A stretch of DNA of 64,000 bases from an uncultured Bacteriovorax sp. (GTDB lineage: Bacteria > Bdellovibrionota > Bacteriovoracia > Bacteriovoracales > Bacteriovoracaceae): positions 124,001-188,000 of the forward strand of contig CAMLMH010000001.1 in assembly GCA_946481315.1 (NCBI GenBank), in the 5' to 3' direction. This document shows, one piece after another, positions 16,251 through 25,286 of this stretch. Under the pieces are notes generated by a model. It did not search any database and was not told the DNA's origin. It worked only from the letters and a program-made list of their open reading frames with translations. A program made the position numbers and the translations under genes. Each line of letters opens with the position of its first letter. Positions within the stretch are counted from its first letter, which is position 1.

Positions 16251-17029
16251 AATTCCTGAAAATCATTTTCTTTTCCTATGTGTTGATGAGATCAGCATCG
16301 CTGCATGCAACACCGGAGAAAATAGAAATGATTTTTCTGTCTCCGCAAAAAATCACATCACTGCTTAGAAGTTTAGATCAGCTCGAGCGAATTAAATTTG
16401 CCGCTTTCACAGCACAAAACGATGACAAGTGCGTACCCATGGGGGATGGGTGTTTTCATCCGCAATTAGGTTATATTGAAAAAAAGTCAGACTCACCAAA
16501 GCCGGTCGCGATGGACCCGGTCAATGAAGTAAAGACTTTTAACTCGCTGGAAACCAGTTTAATTAATTGTGATAAGAACAATCATTTTGATATTTACTGT
16601 GGGCAGGAGACTAAAGATCAGCCTCTGGCAAAAACGGAAGTCTGGCTGGATATTTCTTCTTCACTACGGGAAGTTGATTACAGCAATGATCAGACAGAGT
16701 GCGGACGCAAAACTTTCGTAAAAAATATGATTCAATTGTGTAAACAAAATATCCGTTTCTCTGTTTACAATACTGTTTTAAAAGAACTGGGTGATCATTC
16801 CACGGCCTGTCTGGCCCATGGGACTAATAACGCTGATAAACTGGTTAGATGGATTAAAGAATCAAATGCCAAACATCTTTTACTGGTAACAGATATAGAT
16901 GAGCTTTCTCCGGCGTTGAAAGAAATCCTGGAAGAAAACGGAGCCAAATTGATGGGCGATGGAACGAAGCCTTTCACAACTAAAGATCTCATTGAGTACG
17001 CAAAAGAATTCTCAAAACATTGTAACTAA
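16247..17029 (+). CDS. Secreted protein with vWA/MIDAS-like motif
   Basis: 260 residues. The signal peptide region is MKFLKIIFFSYVLMRSASLHA. Around residue 130 WLDISSSLREVD resembles the DxSxS metal-site strand of von Willebrand A domains. A later strand-helix HLLLVTDIDELSP would fit the same Rossmann-like fold. Cysteines occur in pairs. It is cotranslated with the HTH regulator (ATGA), suggesting the regulator and the secreted protein share a response. The vWA call is tentative and the function unknown. Confidence 0.5.
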   Translation: MKFLKIIFFSYVLMRSASLHATPEKIEMIFLSPQKITSLLRSLDQLERIKFAAFTAQNDDKCVPMGDGCFHPQLGYIEKKSDSPKPVAMDPVNEVKTFNSLETSLINCDKNNHFDIYCGQETKDQPLAKTEVWLDISSSLREVDYSNDQTECGRKTFVKNMIQLCKQNIRFSVYNTVLKELGDHSTACLAHGTNNADKLVRWIKESNAKHLLLVTDIDELSPALKEILEENGAKLMGDGTKPFTTKDLIEYAKEFSKHCN

Positions 17030-17044
17030 GTTATAAAATAGATA

Positions 17045-18094
17045 ATGTCTAAAACGTTTAAAGCACTGATCGACTGGTCGGCAGAACAATATTCTTATTT
17101 ACCGTGGCGTAAACAGCGTTCGCTCTACCACACTTTGGTTTCTGAAATAATGTTGCAGCAAACGACAGTGGGAACAGTTCTAAATCACTTTGAAAGATTT
17201 ATAAAAATTTATCCGGATATCAAATCACTGGCCAATGCGACAGAAGAAGAAATTTGCATTGCCTGGAAAGGTCTCGGCTATTACCGCCGTGCCCGCAACC
17301 TGCGTCATCTTGCGATACAGATCAATGATAAATTTAATGGAATCATTCCCACTGATCTCGAAACTCTGATGCAGCTAAAAGGAATTGGTCCTTATACGGC
17401 CAATGCTATTATTGCCATCGGCGCTGATCAAAGAGGTCTCGCAGTAGATGCGAATCTTGAACGGGTACTGGCCCGATTTTATGGTTACCCGGTAGTCAAA
17501 GGTCTGAAGTTGCAGAAAAAAATTCTGCAGGATTTTACTGATCTTAAAATCATAAAAAACATAGATCAGTTAGGGGCACGTGCGGTTAATGAAGCCTTGA
17601 TGGATCTCGGGCGAATCATCTGTCAGGCTCGTAAAGCCAGCTGCTCACTTTGTCCTTTAAAAAAAGACTGTCACGCTCATCAGAGTGGTTCAGAACTTCT
17701 ATATCCGCGTTCAGATGAAAAGGAAAAAACAGAAGATCTCTTCATCAAACTCCTGCGGGTGGTGGTCAAAGAAAAGAGGCAGTTTCTATTTTATCAAAAA
17801 GCAGAAAATGAATGGCTAAGTGGTCAGTGGGAATTACCGACTTTTATTCTTGAAACGAACGATGAGAAACTCAAGCAATACCCGAGGCTTAAAACCCGCA
17901 AGCAATTTAAAGATGCGATGGTTTTAAAGAGTGGGATCACAAAGTATTCAATTGAAAATCTGATCGTCGAGATGGAACTGGAAGAGTTTGAAAAGATTTC
18001 GGCTGAGTCTAATTGTCAGTACCAGTTCAAAGCTGTCACAGAGAATTTAAATCTCTCGACAGCTTCGATCAAGGCACTAAAAAAAATAAATTAG
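17045..18094 (+). CDS. mutY: Adenine DNA glycosylase
   Basis: 349 residues. The catalytic Glu lies in SEIMLQQT, the helix-hairpin-helix in LKGIGPYTANAI, the catalytic Asp in AVDANLERV, and a [4Fe-4S] cluster in C-x6-C-x2-C-x5-C (CQARKASCSLCPLKKDC). The C-terminal domain is NUDIX-like and would read 8-oxoguanine. MutY removes adenine mispaired with 8-oxoguanine. The stop overlaps the convergent secreted gene by a few bases. Confidence 0.95.
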   Translation: MSKTFKALIDWSAEQYSYLPWRKQRSLYHTLVSEIMLQQTTVGTVLNHFERFIKIYPDIKSLANATEEEICIAWKGLGYYRRARNLRHLAIQINDKFNGIIPTDLETLMQLKGIGPYTANAIIAIGADQRGLAVDANLERVLARFYGYPVVKGLKLQKKILQDFTDLKIIKNIDQLGARAVNEALMDLGRIICQARKASCSLCPLKKDCHAHQSGSELLYPRSDEKEKTEDLFIKLLRVVVKEKRQFLFYQKAENEWLSGQWELPTFILETNDEKLKQYPRLKTRKQFKDAMVLKSGITKYSIENLIVEMELEEFEKISAESNCQYQFKAVTENLNLSTASIKALKKIN

Positions 18095-18489
18095 TTTTTG
18101 CTGCAAAGGAATGTGGTTGAAAGAGCAAGGTTTGCATTTCTCTCAGCCTGGTACTGAACGAACACTTCCAAAATTTCATATTTCTTTAAAGTGGCTGCTC
18201 TTTTAGCATCAAGGTGAACAGCTACGTTTAGTGCATCGTTAGTTTTTCCGGCATAAAGAGCTGAGTCTTCAGCAGATTCACCTTCCTGGAAACGAAGTTG
18301 TTTTGTTCCTGCCGCTAGTACTGATGAATCACCAATCAATGTTGTTAATTGAAGTTTTTGAAGATCCTGCGTCAATGTAAGCTTATAAACTGCGTGGCTG
18401 TTTTGATCATTACAAACAAGAGAAGTTTCTCCTGCAGCAAATGCGTGAGCAGAAAAAAGAACGGTCATACCTAAAATAAGATTTTTCAT
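18091..18489 (-). CDS. Small secreted protein of unknown function
   Basis: 132 residues from the ATG at 18489, which has TAGGAG upstream. Signal peptide MKNLILGMTVLFSAHAFA. The mature domain has an N-terminal and a C-terminal cysteine (LVCND and TFLCSKN), likely joined, and an even mix of beta-prone residues. No family recognised. A longer frame back to 18609 runs into the RNase P RNA and is rejected. Confidence 0.65.
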   Translation of the reverse strand: MKNLILGMTVLFSAHAFAAGETSLVCNDQNSHAVYKLTLTQDLQKLQLTTLIGDSSVLAAGTKQLRFQEGESAEDSALYAGKTNDALNVAVHLDAKRAATLKKYEILEVFVQYQAERNANLALSTTFLCSKN

Positions 18490-18564
18490 TTTGACTCCTA
18501 AGAAGTTGATCGAGCCGGAAATTATCAAAGGAGTGAGGGAAAACCAAGGGGCATGTAAAAAAAA

Positions 18565-18895
18565 CCGAGAAGAGGTGTAAGCCGGATCCTGTTTTGTACC
18601 ATCATTCATCTAGGCCTGAAATTGCTCTCAGGCTCGAGCACCCTACCCGCGACTTTCGGAAGTGGCCCTTCCTAGGAACATTACTGCTCCGATTTCGCCT
18701 ATTTGGGCTTGCACCACGTAGAGTTTACCTGGTTTCACTACAGCATTACCTGTACATACTTTCTGTTGCACTTGTCCTCACCTCGCGATGGGCGGGCGTT
18801 ACCCGCTACGTTGCCATGTGGTGTCCGGACTTTCCTCCCGTCACAAAATAAGTTTGATCTTACTTTGTGGCCAGCGATGATTCCCTCTTCTCGGT
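18565..18895 (-). ncRNA. rnpB: RNase P RNA, bacterial class A
   Basis: Read on the minus strand it contains the diagnostic GAGGAAAGTCCGGACACCA near the 5' end, the conserved GTGCAACAGAAAG segment, and GGCTTACA near the 3' end. The 5' and 3' ends pair perfectly over 11 bp (CCGAGAAGAGG with CCTCTTCTCGG) as helix P1. Eight T residues follow the 3' arm directly, so P1 can also serve as the termination stem. Its product is the ribozyme that matures tRNA 5' ends. Length of about 331 bases is normal. Confidence 0.96.
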
Positions 18896-18901
18896 ATCTG
18901 C

Positions 18902-18931
18902 TTTATCGCTCTTTTCGAGCTGTGTCGTCAA
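18902..18931 (-). promoter_or_regulatory. rnpB promoter
   Basis: On the minus strand TTGACG (18926-18931) and GATAAA (18902-18907) are 18 bp apart. The predicted start, 7 bases beyond, is the A at 18895, which is exactly one base before helix P1, so the promoter and RNA boundaries agree. Confidence 0.7.
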
Positions 18932-18940
18932 TAGACGAGA

Positions 18941-19261
18941 TTATTCAATAACTAAAGTTCCGTCTTTTCCTTCGATTAACACGCCAGAGATAACATCTCC
19001 GTCTCTAGCATCTAAGCGACAGTTATAGTCGATGATTTCGCGCTCTTCAGCAGAAGTCCAGTCGATAGGGCAGATCCGGCTAGGATTAAAGACCTGAAAG
19101 CGCATAGTGTAAGCACAGTCTCTGACTCCCTGATCAATTCTGATGATTGTCGCTTCTCTTACTTGACCAATGAATTGAGCTTCGTTTTGTTTACATTCAA
19201 AAATATTGGCAGATGCTGAAGAGGCAAGAACAAAAACAGTGAGCAATGAAAACAATTTCAT
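18941..19261 (-). CDS. Small secreted protein of unknown function
   Basis: 106 residues from the ATG at 19261 with GGGAGAA upstream. Signal peptide MKLFSLLTVFVLASSASA. The mature part has four cysteines (FECKQN, RDCAYT, RICPID, YNCRLD), compatible with two disulfides in a compact domain. No family recognised. It ends 10 bp before the rnpB promoter. Confidence 0.65.
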   Translation of the reverse strand: MKLFSLLTVFVLASSASANIFECKQNEAQFIGQVREATIIRIDQGVRDCAYTMRFQVFNPSRICPIDWTSAEEREIIDYNCRLDARDGDVISGVLIEGKDGTLVIE

Positions 19262-19329
19262 AAAATTCTCCCAAAAAGTTTTTGTCTTTTTATCATGAGA
19301 GATCAACTGCAGGTTTAGGCTTGTAAATT

Positions 19330-20121
19330 TTACTCTTCGATAAATTTTGTCGGAAGATCAATCGGATCCGGATAAACTGATTTAGTGTGTTTGAACACAT
19401 TTTTCGCGTACTTTACACGGGCTTCACCTTCTTCGCCGTTATACATTTGTAAAGCCTGAAAATAAGTGTCTATTAAAGGCAGCAGCCTGGTCTCCAGCTG
19501 GTTTTTATTAGTGATGAAGGACAAATAGACCTTTAGTAAAATAGCGCCGTATAAAACAGAGCTGGTGATGTCTTGTTTGAGCTGATTTTTTAAGAGGGGA
19601 TAAAACTGGGGATCATTTTCAGGAACTTCAATTTTTCGCCACAACTCAATCCACTCAGAGTCAACACAGCCTCTGACTTGTGTGAGAAAATAAAACGTCA
19701 CTGCTTCCGGAGCGCCTGTTTTACCCCGCAGCCCCAGCTGATCGTTAACTTCTTTTAAACCAATGGCCGTGAATTGAGTCAGGCCAGCAGCGCCGGTAGG
19801 GCTTACGGCTTCTTTGATAAAAGATGATTCTTTCTGAACAAGTCCGGTCATAATCCAGGGATCAATCTCCAAACATTGACTGACAAGTACCAGACCCTCT
19901 GCAATTGCCGCAGCATCGCTGGAAGGAACTTTGTAGTTAGCTTTCTGGATGTATCTACGCAAGTACTCCGCTTCCGGCCGTTTTTCCAGTAGAGTGTAGT
20001 CCTGAGTTATTATATCCAGTGGAAGGCGGAATCCTTTATTCAGGTCGAGGCTTTGCCCATAAACTAAAGCGAAGCTCGTTGAGAACCAGAAAGAGAATAG
20101 AGTTTTTAAAATAGTCTTCAT
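19330..20121 (-). CDS. Secreted lytic murein transglycosylase-like protein (SLT fold)
   Basis: 263 residues from the ATG at 20121; an in-frame ATG at 20142 is possible. A signal peptide (about residues 1-22) is followed by a goose-lysozyme-type domain with the catalytic Glu in LVQKESSFIKEAVSPTGAAG and the following GLTQF turn. These enzymes cleave murein glycan strands to 1,6-anhydro products in the periplasm or envelope. In a predatory bacterium it could act on its own wall or the prey wall; neither is shown. Confidence 0.8.
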   Translation of the reverse strand: MKTILKTLFSFWFSTSFALVYGQSLDLNKGFRLPLDIITQDYTLLEKRPEAEYLRRYIQKANYKVPSSDAAAIAEGLVLVSQCLEIDPWIMTGLVQKESSFIKEAVSPTGAAGLTQFTAIGLKEVNDQLGLRGKTGAPEAVTFYFLTQVRGCVDSEWIELWRKIEVPENDPQFYPLLKNQLKQDITSSVLYGAILLKVYLSFITNKNQLETRLLPLIDTYFQALQMYNGEEGEARVKYAKNVFKHTKSVYPDPIDLPTKFIEE

Positions 20122-20188
20122 TGTTTTTCCAGGATCTAGCATGTGGACCCTTAAAAAACATAAACCCTGACATTTTTACAGGCAAGAT

Positions 20189-20905
20189 TTAATAAAGACG
20201 GGCCGAGTCCGGCACCAGGAAGCGTCCACAATGGGGGCATGCTTCCAGAGAATGGCCAAGTTCCAGGCTTGATTTCAGGTTGTAATCAAGAAGCATATGG
20301 CACTCCGAACATTTCCGATCCAGTAAAAATGCCACGGCTTTTTTGCCTGCGAGTCTTTGCTCGCAGTCAATATACAACGTGCGTGCAGAAGAATGCAGCA
20401 GGTCCATCAGACTGTTTATTCTTAGCTGGCGACCTTTGATAATTTCTTCTTCTTTTAGGACCTGGGTCTGTACTTCATTTTTTATATCTTTCAATGTCAT
20501 CTCAGAGCCGGCAATAAACTCTTTTAGCTCTTGAATCTCTCTTTCCAGATTCTCCTGCTGCTCAAGTTTTAAAAAGTATTCTTCCTCGATAGCTTCACGT
20601 TCATTCTTTGATGAAAGAATTTGACTTTCAAAAGCGAGTTGTTCTTTCTCTGTAACAGCTAAATTTAATTGCGACAGTAGCTTACTTTCTCTAACCTGCA
20701 ATTGTTCAGCTCTAGACTGCAACTCCTGGAGCTTTAGAGAGTGAATCTTTTGCTCTAAAATTTTAATTGTTTCCATTGAGCGATTACGACGCTCAACTAA
20801 GTCGGATATTCTCTTGTTTTCACTTGAGATATGCTTGAGATTCTCAGCATTTTGCTTTTTCAAGGCTTCTATTTCGATAATATGCCTAAAGCTCTCTAGG
20901 TACAT
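20189..20905 (-). CDS. Coiled-coil protein with C-terminal C4 zinc ribbon
   Basis: 238 residues. About residues 1-175 are a long alpha-helical coiled coil with heptads rich in Glu, Gln, Leu and Lys. The C-terminus carries CSECH and CPHCG, a four-cysteine zinc ribbon. This layout is that of the COG1579 family (HP0958/CT398 type), whose members link secretion, flagellar or RNA functions. The ATG at 20905 lies back-to-back with aroC, with about 50 bp between them. Confidence 0.8.
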   Translation of the reverse strand: MYLESFRHIIEIEALKKQNAENLKHISSENKRISDLVERRNRSMETIKILEQKIHSLKLQELQSRAEQLQVRESKLLSQLNLAVTEKEQLAFESQILSSKNEREAIEEEYFLKLEQQENLEREIQELKEFIAGSEMTLKDIKNEVQTQVLKEEEIIKGRQLRINSLMDLLHSSARTLYIDCEQRLAGKKAVAFLLDRKCSECHMLLDYNLKSSLELGHSLEACPHCGRFLVPDSARLY

Positions 20906-20918
20906 GACCGATCCTTCC

Positions 20919-20948
20919 TTGTTTTTACCCCTGCCCTCTGGGTATAAT
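20919..20948 (+). promoter_or_regulatory. aroC promoter, leaderless arrangement
   Basis: TTGTTT (20919-20924) and a consensus TATAAT (20943-20948) are 18 bp apart. Transcription should begin near 20955-20956, only 2-3 bases before the aroC ATG at 20958, and no ribosome site fits in between. Confidence 0.6.
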
Positions 20949-20957
20949 GAGCATCAT

Positions 20958-21950
20958 ATGCGCGGAAATAGTTTTGGTAAAATGTTTTCTTTAGTGAGCT
21001 TTGGTGAGTCTCACGGACCGGCCATGGGTGTAGTCCTAGATGGTGTTCCATCGGGTTTATCTTTTTCCCTAGATGCTCTCCAGCGTGAACTCGATCGTCG
21101 CGCACCAGGACTGATTGCCGGAACAACAGCGCGCAAGGAAGCTGATCAGGCCATTGTTCTTTCAGGAATTTTTGAAAATAAAACTTTGGGCACACCAATA
21201 GCGATCATAATCAAGAATGAAAACCAAAAAAGTGAAGATTACCAGAAACTGAAAGATGAACACCGTCCTGGCCATGCAGATAAAACAACTTTAATGAAGT
21301 ATGGAATCAGAGACCACCGCGGTGGTGGACGTGCATCCGGCAGAGAAACTGTTTCTCGAGTCATTGGAGGATATTTTGCAGGACTTATTCTACCGCAAGT
21401 AACTGTCAAGGCCTATATTACCAAGCTCGGACCATTTGAATATAAAGAACTTCTCCAAAATCTCAACTGTGATTTATCGCCCTATGCTTTTCCCGATGTC
21501 TCCAGAAATGAAGAGATAAAAAATTATCTGGAAAAATTAAAGAGTGACGGTGAGTCTGTTGGCGGAAAAGTACGTATAATGGTTGATAACTGTCCTGTTG
21601 GACTGGGTGAACCTGCCTTTGATAAGTTGAAAGCAGACATGGCAAAAGCACTACTCTCTATCGGTGCAGTTGTTTCTTTTTCATATGGTCTGGGAGAAGA
21701 GATGGCAGAATTACCCGGCACTGTTGTTGCTAGAACTCCAAATGCATTTGGTGGCATGGAAGGCGGAATTAGTAACGGTGAAAAAATGATAATGACAATT
21801 ACTTTTAAACCTACCTCGACCGTAGGTGAAAAAGCACGAGAAGGAAGGCATGATCCATGCATAATTCCCAGGGCTGTTCCGGTTGTGGAAGCTATGGTAA
21901 AGATTGTTCTGGCTGATCATTACCTGCGCCAACGCGCTTATCAAAATTAA
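20958..21950 (+). CDS. aroC: Chorismate synthase
   Basis: 330 residues from ATG 20958. The N-terminus MRGNSFGKMFSLVSFGESHG matches the family start, so longer upstream frames are rejected. FMN and substrate signatures are present: DRRAPG, the RPGHAD segment, GIRDHRGGGRASGRET and RHDPCIIPRAVPV near the end. It makes chorismate from EPSP, the last shikimate step. It begins an aroC-aroB-aroA group and appears to be translated from a leaderless message. Confidence 0.95.
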   Translation: MRGNSFGKMFSLVSFGESHGPAMGVVLDGVPSGLSFSLDALQRELDRRAPGLIAGTTARKEADQAIVLSGIFENKTLGTPIAIIIKNENQKSEDYQKLKDEHRPGHADKTTLMKYGIRDHRGGGRASGRETVSRVIGGYFAGLILPQVTVKAYITKLGPFEYKELLQNLNCDLSPYAFPDVSRNEEIKNYLEKLKSDGESVGGKVRIMVDNCPVGLGEPAFDKLKADMAKALLSIGAVVSFSYGLGEEMAELPGTVVARTPNAFGGMEGGISNGEKMIMTITFKPTSTVGEKAREGRHDPCIIPRAVPVVEAMVKIVLADHYLRQRAYQN

Positions 21951-21983
21951 AAAAACATTTTAAAAGACAATTAAAGAGATCAA

Positions 21984-23009
21984 ATGAAAACACAAATTAA
22001 AAATGTAGAGCTCAATTCAATTATAGACGAAATCAACAAGATCGATACAGATACGATTCTTTTAGTTGTAGATCATCAAATATGGAGTCATTACTCTAAA
22101 GATCTTCCGCTTGAAAAAATTGAAAATAAAAAAGTACTTTTCTGGAAATCACCGGATGGTGAGAAAGTAAAAAATATTACAGATTTTCAAAATGCCGTAG
22201 AATTTTTTCTGGAAAAAGGTATACATCGTAACGCTCATCTTGTGGTTATTGGAGGCGGAGCCGTTTCAGATTTTGCTGGTTTTGTTGCAGCAACAATTCT
22301 GCGCGGGATTTCCTGGAGTATCGTCCCGACAACCCTCCTGTCAATGGTTGATGCTGCTATTGGTGGTAAAGTAGCCATTAATTCCCGCTCTGGAAAAAAT
22401 CTTATCGGTGCTTTCCATTTGCCAACTCAGATTCTTATTTGTCCTAAATTCCTGGATACTTTACCGGCCAGTGAAAGAGAGAGTGGTTTAGGTGAAGTCC
22501 TGAAGTACTGTTTTTTAGATTACAATATTTATGACCTTGCGATAAAAAAAGCTCCTGTTGAAGATATCATTAATGCCTGTGCTCTATTTAAGCAGAAATT
22601 AACCAAAGAAGACCTTAAGGAAACAGGCGTGCGAAAAATTTTAAATCTGGGGCATTCTTTCGGACATGCAGTGGAGTTTATTTATAATATTCCTCATGGT
22701 CAGGCTGTCTTGTGGGGTATGGCCCTGGTTTTTAAATTATTTGGAACAGAAAAGAATCTGAATGATATCGTCGCTTTGAAAAAAGTACTCAATTTTCCCG
22801 ATCAGTCGGCTCCCTGGTTGAACAAAGAATTTCCAATTGAAAAAATCATGATGTATTTGCAGAAAGACAAAAAAATTAGTGCACTTAACTCCATTGATTT
22901 AGTCATTATCAAAGACATTGGTAATGCAGAGGTTGAAACAAAATCGTTTGATGAAATTCAAGCCACTCTGGAAGCCAATAAAGATGAACTCAGAAAGTTC
23001 ACCATATAA
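21984..23009 (+). CDS. aroB: 3-dehydroquinate synthase
   Basis: 341 residues. The NAD-binding loop GGGAVSDFAGF, the TTLLSMVDAAIGGK motif, and metal ligands in GLGEVLKY, LGHSFGHAVE and PHGQAV are all visible. It converts DAHP to 3-dehydroquinate in the shikimate pathway. It lies 33 bp after aroC; its 3' end overlaps aroA by 26 bp. Confidence 0.95.
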   Translation: MKTQIKNVELNSIIDEINKIDTDTILLVVDHQIWSHYSKDLPLEKIENKKVLFWKSPDGEKVKNITDFQNAVEFFLEKGIHRNAHLVVIGGGAVSDFAGFVAATILRGISWSIVPTTLLSMVDAAIGGKVAINSRSGKNLIGAFHLPTQILICPKFLDTLPASERESGLGEVLKYCFLDYNIYDLAIKKAPVEDIINACALFKQKLTKEDLKETGVRKILNLGHSFGHAVEFIYNIPHGQAVLWGMALVFKLFGTEKNLNDIVALKKVLNFPDQSAPWLNKEFPIEKIMMYLQKDKKISALNSIDLVIIKDIGNAEVETKSFDEIQATLEANKDELRKFTI

Positions 23010-24225
23010 AAAATTATCTGGCAGAGATGAGTTTAACAAATCTCTGTCAATACCCACCAGCAAATCACATGCAAATCGCGCATTAATAATCGGCGCGCTC
23101 AGAGGGAATGGTTTTCAGGTCAAGAATCTTCCAGAGTCAACGGATGTAATGAATTTACTGTCTGCCTTTCGCCATATAGGACTACAAATAAGTCAGGTTG
23201 CAAACGATGTAATCTTTCACAATTCATTTCCGTCCTGTGAAAGTTGTACTTCAGAAGAAATCATAGATCTATCAACAGGAGATGGGGGAACGACTAATCG
23301 TTTTCTTATAGCTCTGCTGGCCAGAGGGGCAAAAACTTATCGACTTTTTCCTTCAGAGAAAATGAATGAAAGGCCGATTGAAGATTTGTTAGGGCCACTT
23401 CAGGATTTGCAGGTATCAATTAAATTGCACGAGAAAAAAGAGTCTCTTCCCTGGATTACTCTGCAGGGACCAGCTTCGATGGTTAAAACCAGCAAAGTCG
23501 TGATTGACTGCTTGAAAAGCACTCAGTTTGCATCGGCCATGAAACTGGCCTTCTCAAATTATCCTTTAAGCATTGAGTGTACCAATGTTAATGCTTCGGC
23601 AGATTACATTGCTATGACCGATTTTGTGATCAGACAAACACTGCAGCATAACGTTTATAATGTACCTGTAGATTTTAGTTCTTTGAGCTATCCAGCAGCA
23701 TTGGCCGCGGTAAAAGGTGAGGTTACAATTATCAATTGCCACGAAGTTGACCAATATCAAGCTGATGCTAAATTTCTGGATATTTTGAAAAGTATCGGAA
23801 CTCAGGTTTCATTTCAGGACTCAGGTTTGCAGATCAAAAGTCATTCACTGATTCCATTTGAAGCAATCATTAGCCAATATCCCGATTTGTTTCCAACCCT
23901 GGTTTTTTTGGCTGCTCATACGGAGGGAACATCTGTTTTTCATGAGCTCGATATTCTGGCTTATAAAGAGAGTGATCGTTTAAAAGAAATGCTTAAACTT
24001 CTCGAGCAGTTTGATGTTGACCATATTTATCACCGAGATACCGGAAGCCTGGAAATCATCGGATCTGCATCCATCAAATATCCTCCAGCACGTATAAAGC
24101 CACCACGTGATCATAGAATTGTTATGGCCGCTGCGTTATTCATGCTTGCCAACAGTGGTGGTGAATTAGCTGAATCTGATTGCGTAGAAAAATCTTTTCC
24201 TAATTTTTTTACTCAGCTAGAATAA
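22984..24225 (+). CDS. aroA: 3-phosphoshikimate 1-carboxyvinyltransferase (EPSP synthase)
   Basis: 413 residues from the ATG at 22984 (earlier starts fall deeper in aroB). Signatures: PTSKSHANRALIIGAL with the phosphoenolpyruvate Lys, STGDGGTTNRFL in place of the usual GNAGTxxR block but keeping the Arg, KSTQFASA, YKESDRLKEM and PRDHRIVMA. It joins shikimate 3-phosphate and PEP. The loop around GDGGTTNR differs from the Escherichia-type sequence and may affect inhibitor sensitivity. Confidence 0.93.
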   Translation: MNSESSPYKKLSGRDEFNKSLSIPTSKSHANRALIIGALRGNGFQVKNLPESTDVMNLLSAFRHIGLQISQVANDVIFHNSFPSCESCTSEEIIDLSTGDGGTTNRFLIALLARGAKTYRLFPSEKMNERPIEDLLGPLQDLQVSIKLHEKKESLPWITLQGPASMVKTSKVVIDCLKSTQFASAMKLAFSNYPLSIECTNVNASADYIAMTDFVIRQTLQHNVYNVPVDFSSLSYPAALAAVKGEVTIINCHEVDQYQADAKFLDILKSIGTQVSFQDSGLQIKSHSLIPFEAIISQYPDLFPTLVFLAAHTEGTSVFHELDILAYKESDRLKEMLKLLEQFDVDHIYHRDTGSLEIIGSASIKYPPARIKPPRDHRIVMAAALFMLANSGGELAESDCVEKSFPNFFTQLE

Positions 24226-24239
24226 ACCAGAGGTAAAAT

Positions 24240-24605
24240 ATGAAATCTGTAATTCTGGGATTTATTCTGACTTATTCTTCTCTGGCAAACGCTGAAAATC
24301 TTCAATGGAATGATCTGGACCTTTATAACCGTTACACCCTTACTCATGATATAACCTTTGAGAACGGAATTGGGTTTAAGGCAGGACAGAAATTTGATAT
24401 GCAGGATTTTATTGCAGGCGGAGTGCCTATTGCTTACTTTGAAATGCACTATACTGGCTGTCAGAATCCGGATCAGACTGCCGAATTAATTTTGGTAGAT
24501 GACGGAAGGACAATCATTGGTGCTGAGTTAAATGAAGGCTGTAATCTTGGTTTATTTATCGAACTGAAAGATTTTTTTAACGAAAGTATTTTTACTCACG
24601 AATAA
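24240..24605 (+). CDS. Small secreted protein of unknown function
   Basis: 121 residues. Signal peptide MKSVILGFILTYSSLANA. The mature domain has two cysteines (YTGCQN, EGCNLG). The ATG lies 14 bp after aroA, preceded by AGAGGTAAA, so it is probably read with the aro genes. Its stop is one base from the convergent flavin reductase. No family recognised. Confidence 0.6.
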   Translation: MKSVILGFILTYSSLANAENLQWNDLDLYNRYTLTHDITFENGIGFKAGQKFDMQDFIAGGVPIAYFEMHYTGCQNPDQTAELILVDDGRTIIGAELNEGCNLGLFIELKDFFNESIFTHE

Positions 24606-24606
24606 A

Positions 24607-25239
24607 TTATTTCTGTATTTGGGCCTTCATCAATCTTTCCAGCGTAAAGATATCATGACATTTAAACCAGTCATTTCCGGCACCTCTTCCGACTGGTTTA
24701 AATTTTGTCGTCACAATTCTTCCCTGATCCAGTAAATGTTCAGCAATATGGACTTTCACTACTTCACCAGTAATGATTTGTCCGGCACCAGGATGATCAC
24801 CGTAGCTAAGATGATCGCGATAAATACACTCAAAATGTATAGGACTTTCCAGAATTCGCTTAGCCTTAACTTTGTCTGAATCAAGCGGAGTCAATCCGGA
24901 GAGCAGGAATTCATCCTCTCCATAAGGAAGTTCTGTGGAAGTCGTATTAATCTTTTCAACAATGTCTTCACTGACCATATTGATGACAAATTCTTTTTCA
25001 CGATAAATGTTGAGAGGAGTATCTTTCATTTTTCCTGTGCTGGAACGGATAAGTGGACAAAAAGCAACAATCATAGGTTTTGCTGAAACAGCAGTGAAAA
25101 ATGAAAATGGAGCAACGTTATTAGTTCCATTTGAATTCCTGGTTGAAACAACGGCAATGGGCCGGGGGAGGATGGAGCCTATTAAAAATTTATAGTTATC
25201 AGCGAAGGCACCATCGGTATTGTAAGATTTCATTTGCAT
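24607..25239 (-). CDS. Flavin reductase-like FMN-binding protein
   Basis: 210 residues from ATG 25239, chosen because GGAG sits 7 bases upstream. The split-barrel FMN signature is clear: ILPRPIAVVST, then NVAPFSFFTAVSAKP and later EFVINMVSEDIV. DIM6/NTAB-type proteins (flavoredoxins) reduce or bind FMN using NAD(P)H or act in aromatic compound oxygenation. The adjacent hmgA is an aromatic ring dioxygenase, but the two are separated by a plus-strand gene, so a link is only suggestive. Confidence 0.85.
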   Translation of the reverse strand: MQMKSYNTDGAFADNYKFLIGSILPRPIAVVSTRNSNGTNNVAPFSFFTAVSAKPMIVAFCPLIRSSTGKMKDTPLNIYREKEFVINMVSEDIVEKINTTSTELPYGEDEFLLSGLTPLDSDKVKAKRILESPIHFECIYRDHLSYGDHPGAGQIITGEVVKVHIAEHLLDQGRIVTTKFKPVGRGAGNDWFKCHDIFTLERLMKAQIQK

Positions 25240-25251
25240 GATAAAACTCCG

Positions 25252-25279
25252 TTGCATTAAACACTGTCCTTGTTATTAT
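25252..25279 (+). promoter_or_regulatory. plsC-like gene promoter, leaderless arrangement
   Basis: TTGCAT (25252-25257) and TATTAT (25274-25279) are 16 bp apart. The predicted start near 25286-25287 coincides with the ATG at 25287, so the message would have no leader. Confidence 0.45.
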
Positions 25280-25286
25280 AGGGCCA

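Noticed and set aside
18490..18609. N-terminal extension of the minus-strand secreted protein at 18091
   Set aside because: It would run into rnpB; the ATG at 18489 has a ribosome site and begins a clean signal peptide.
18594..18951. Two plus-strand open frames
   Set aside because: They lie entirely on the antisense side of the RNase P RNA and its promoter and have no ribosome sites.
20814..20957. Longer aroC start
   Set aside because: The extra 48 residues are antisense to the Zn-ribbon gene, and the family N-terminus begins exactly at 20958.
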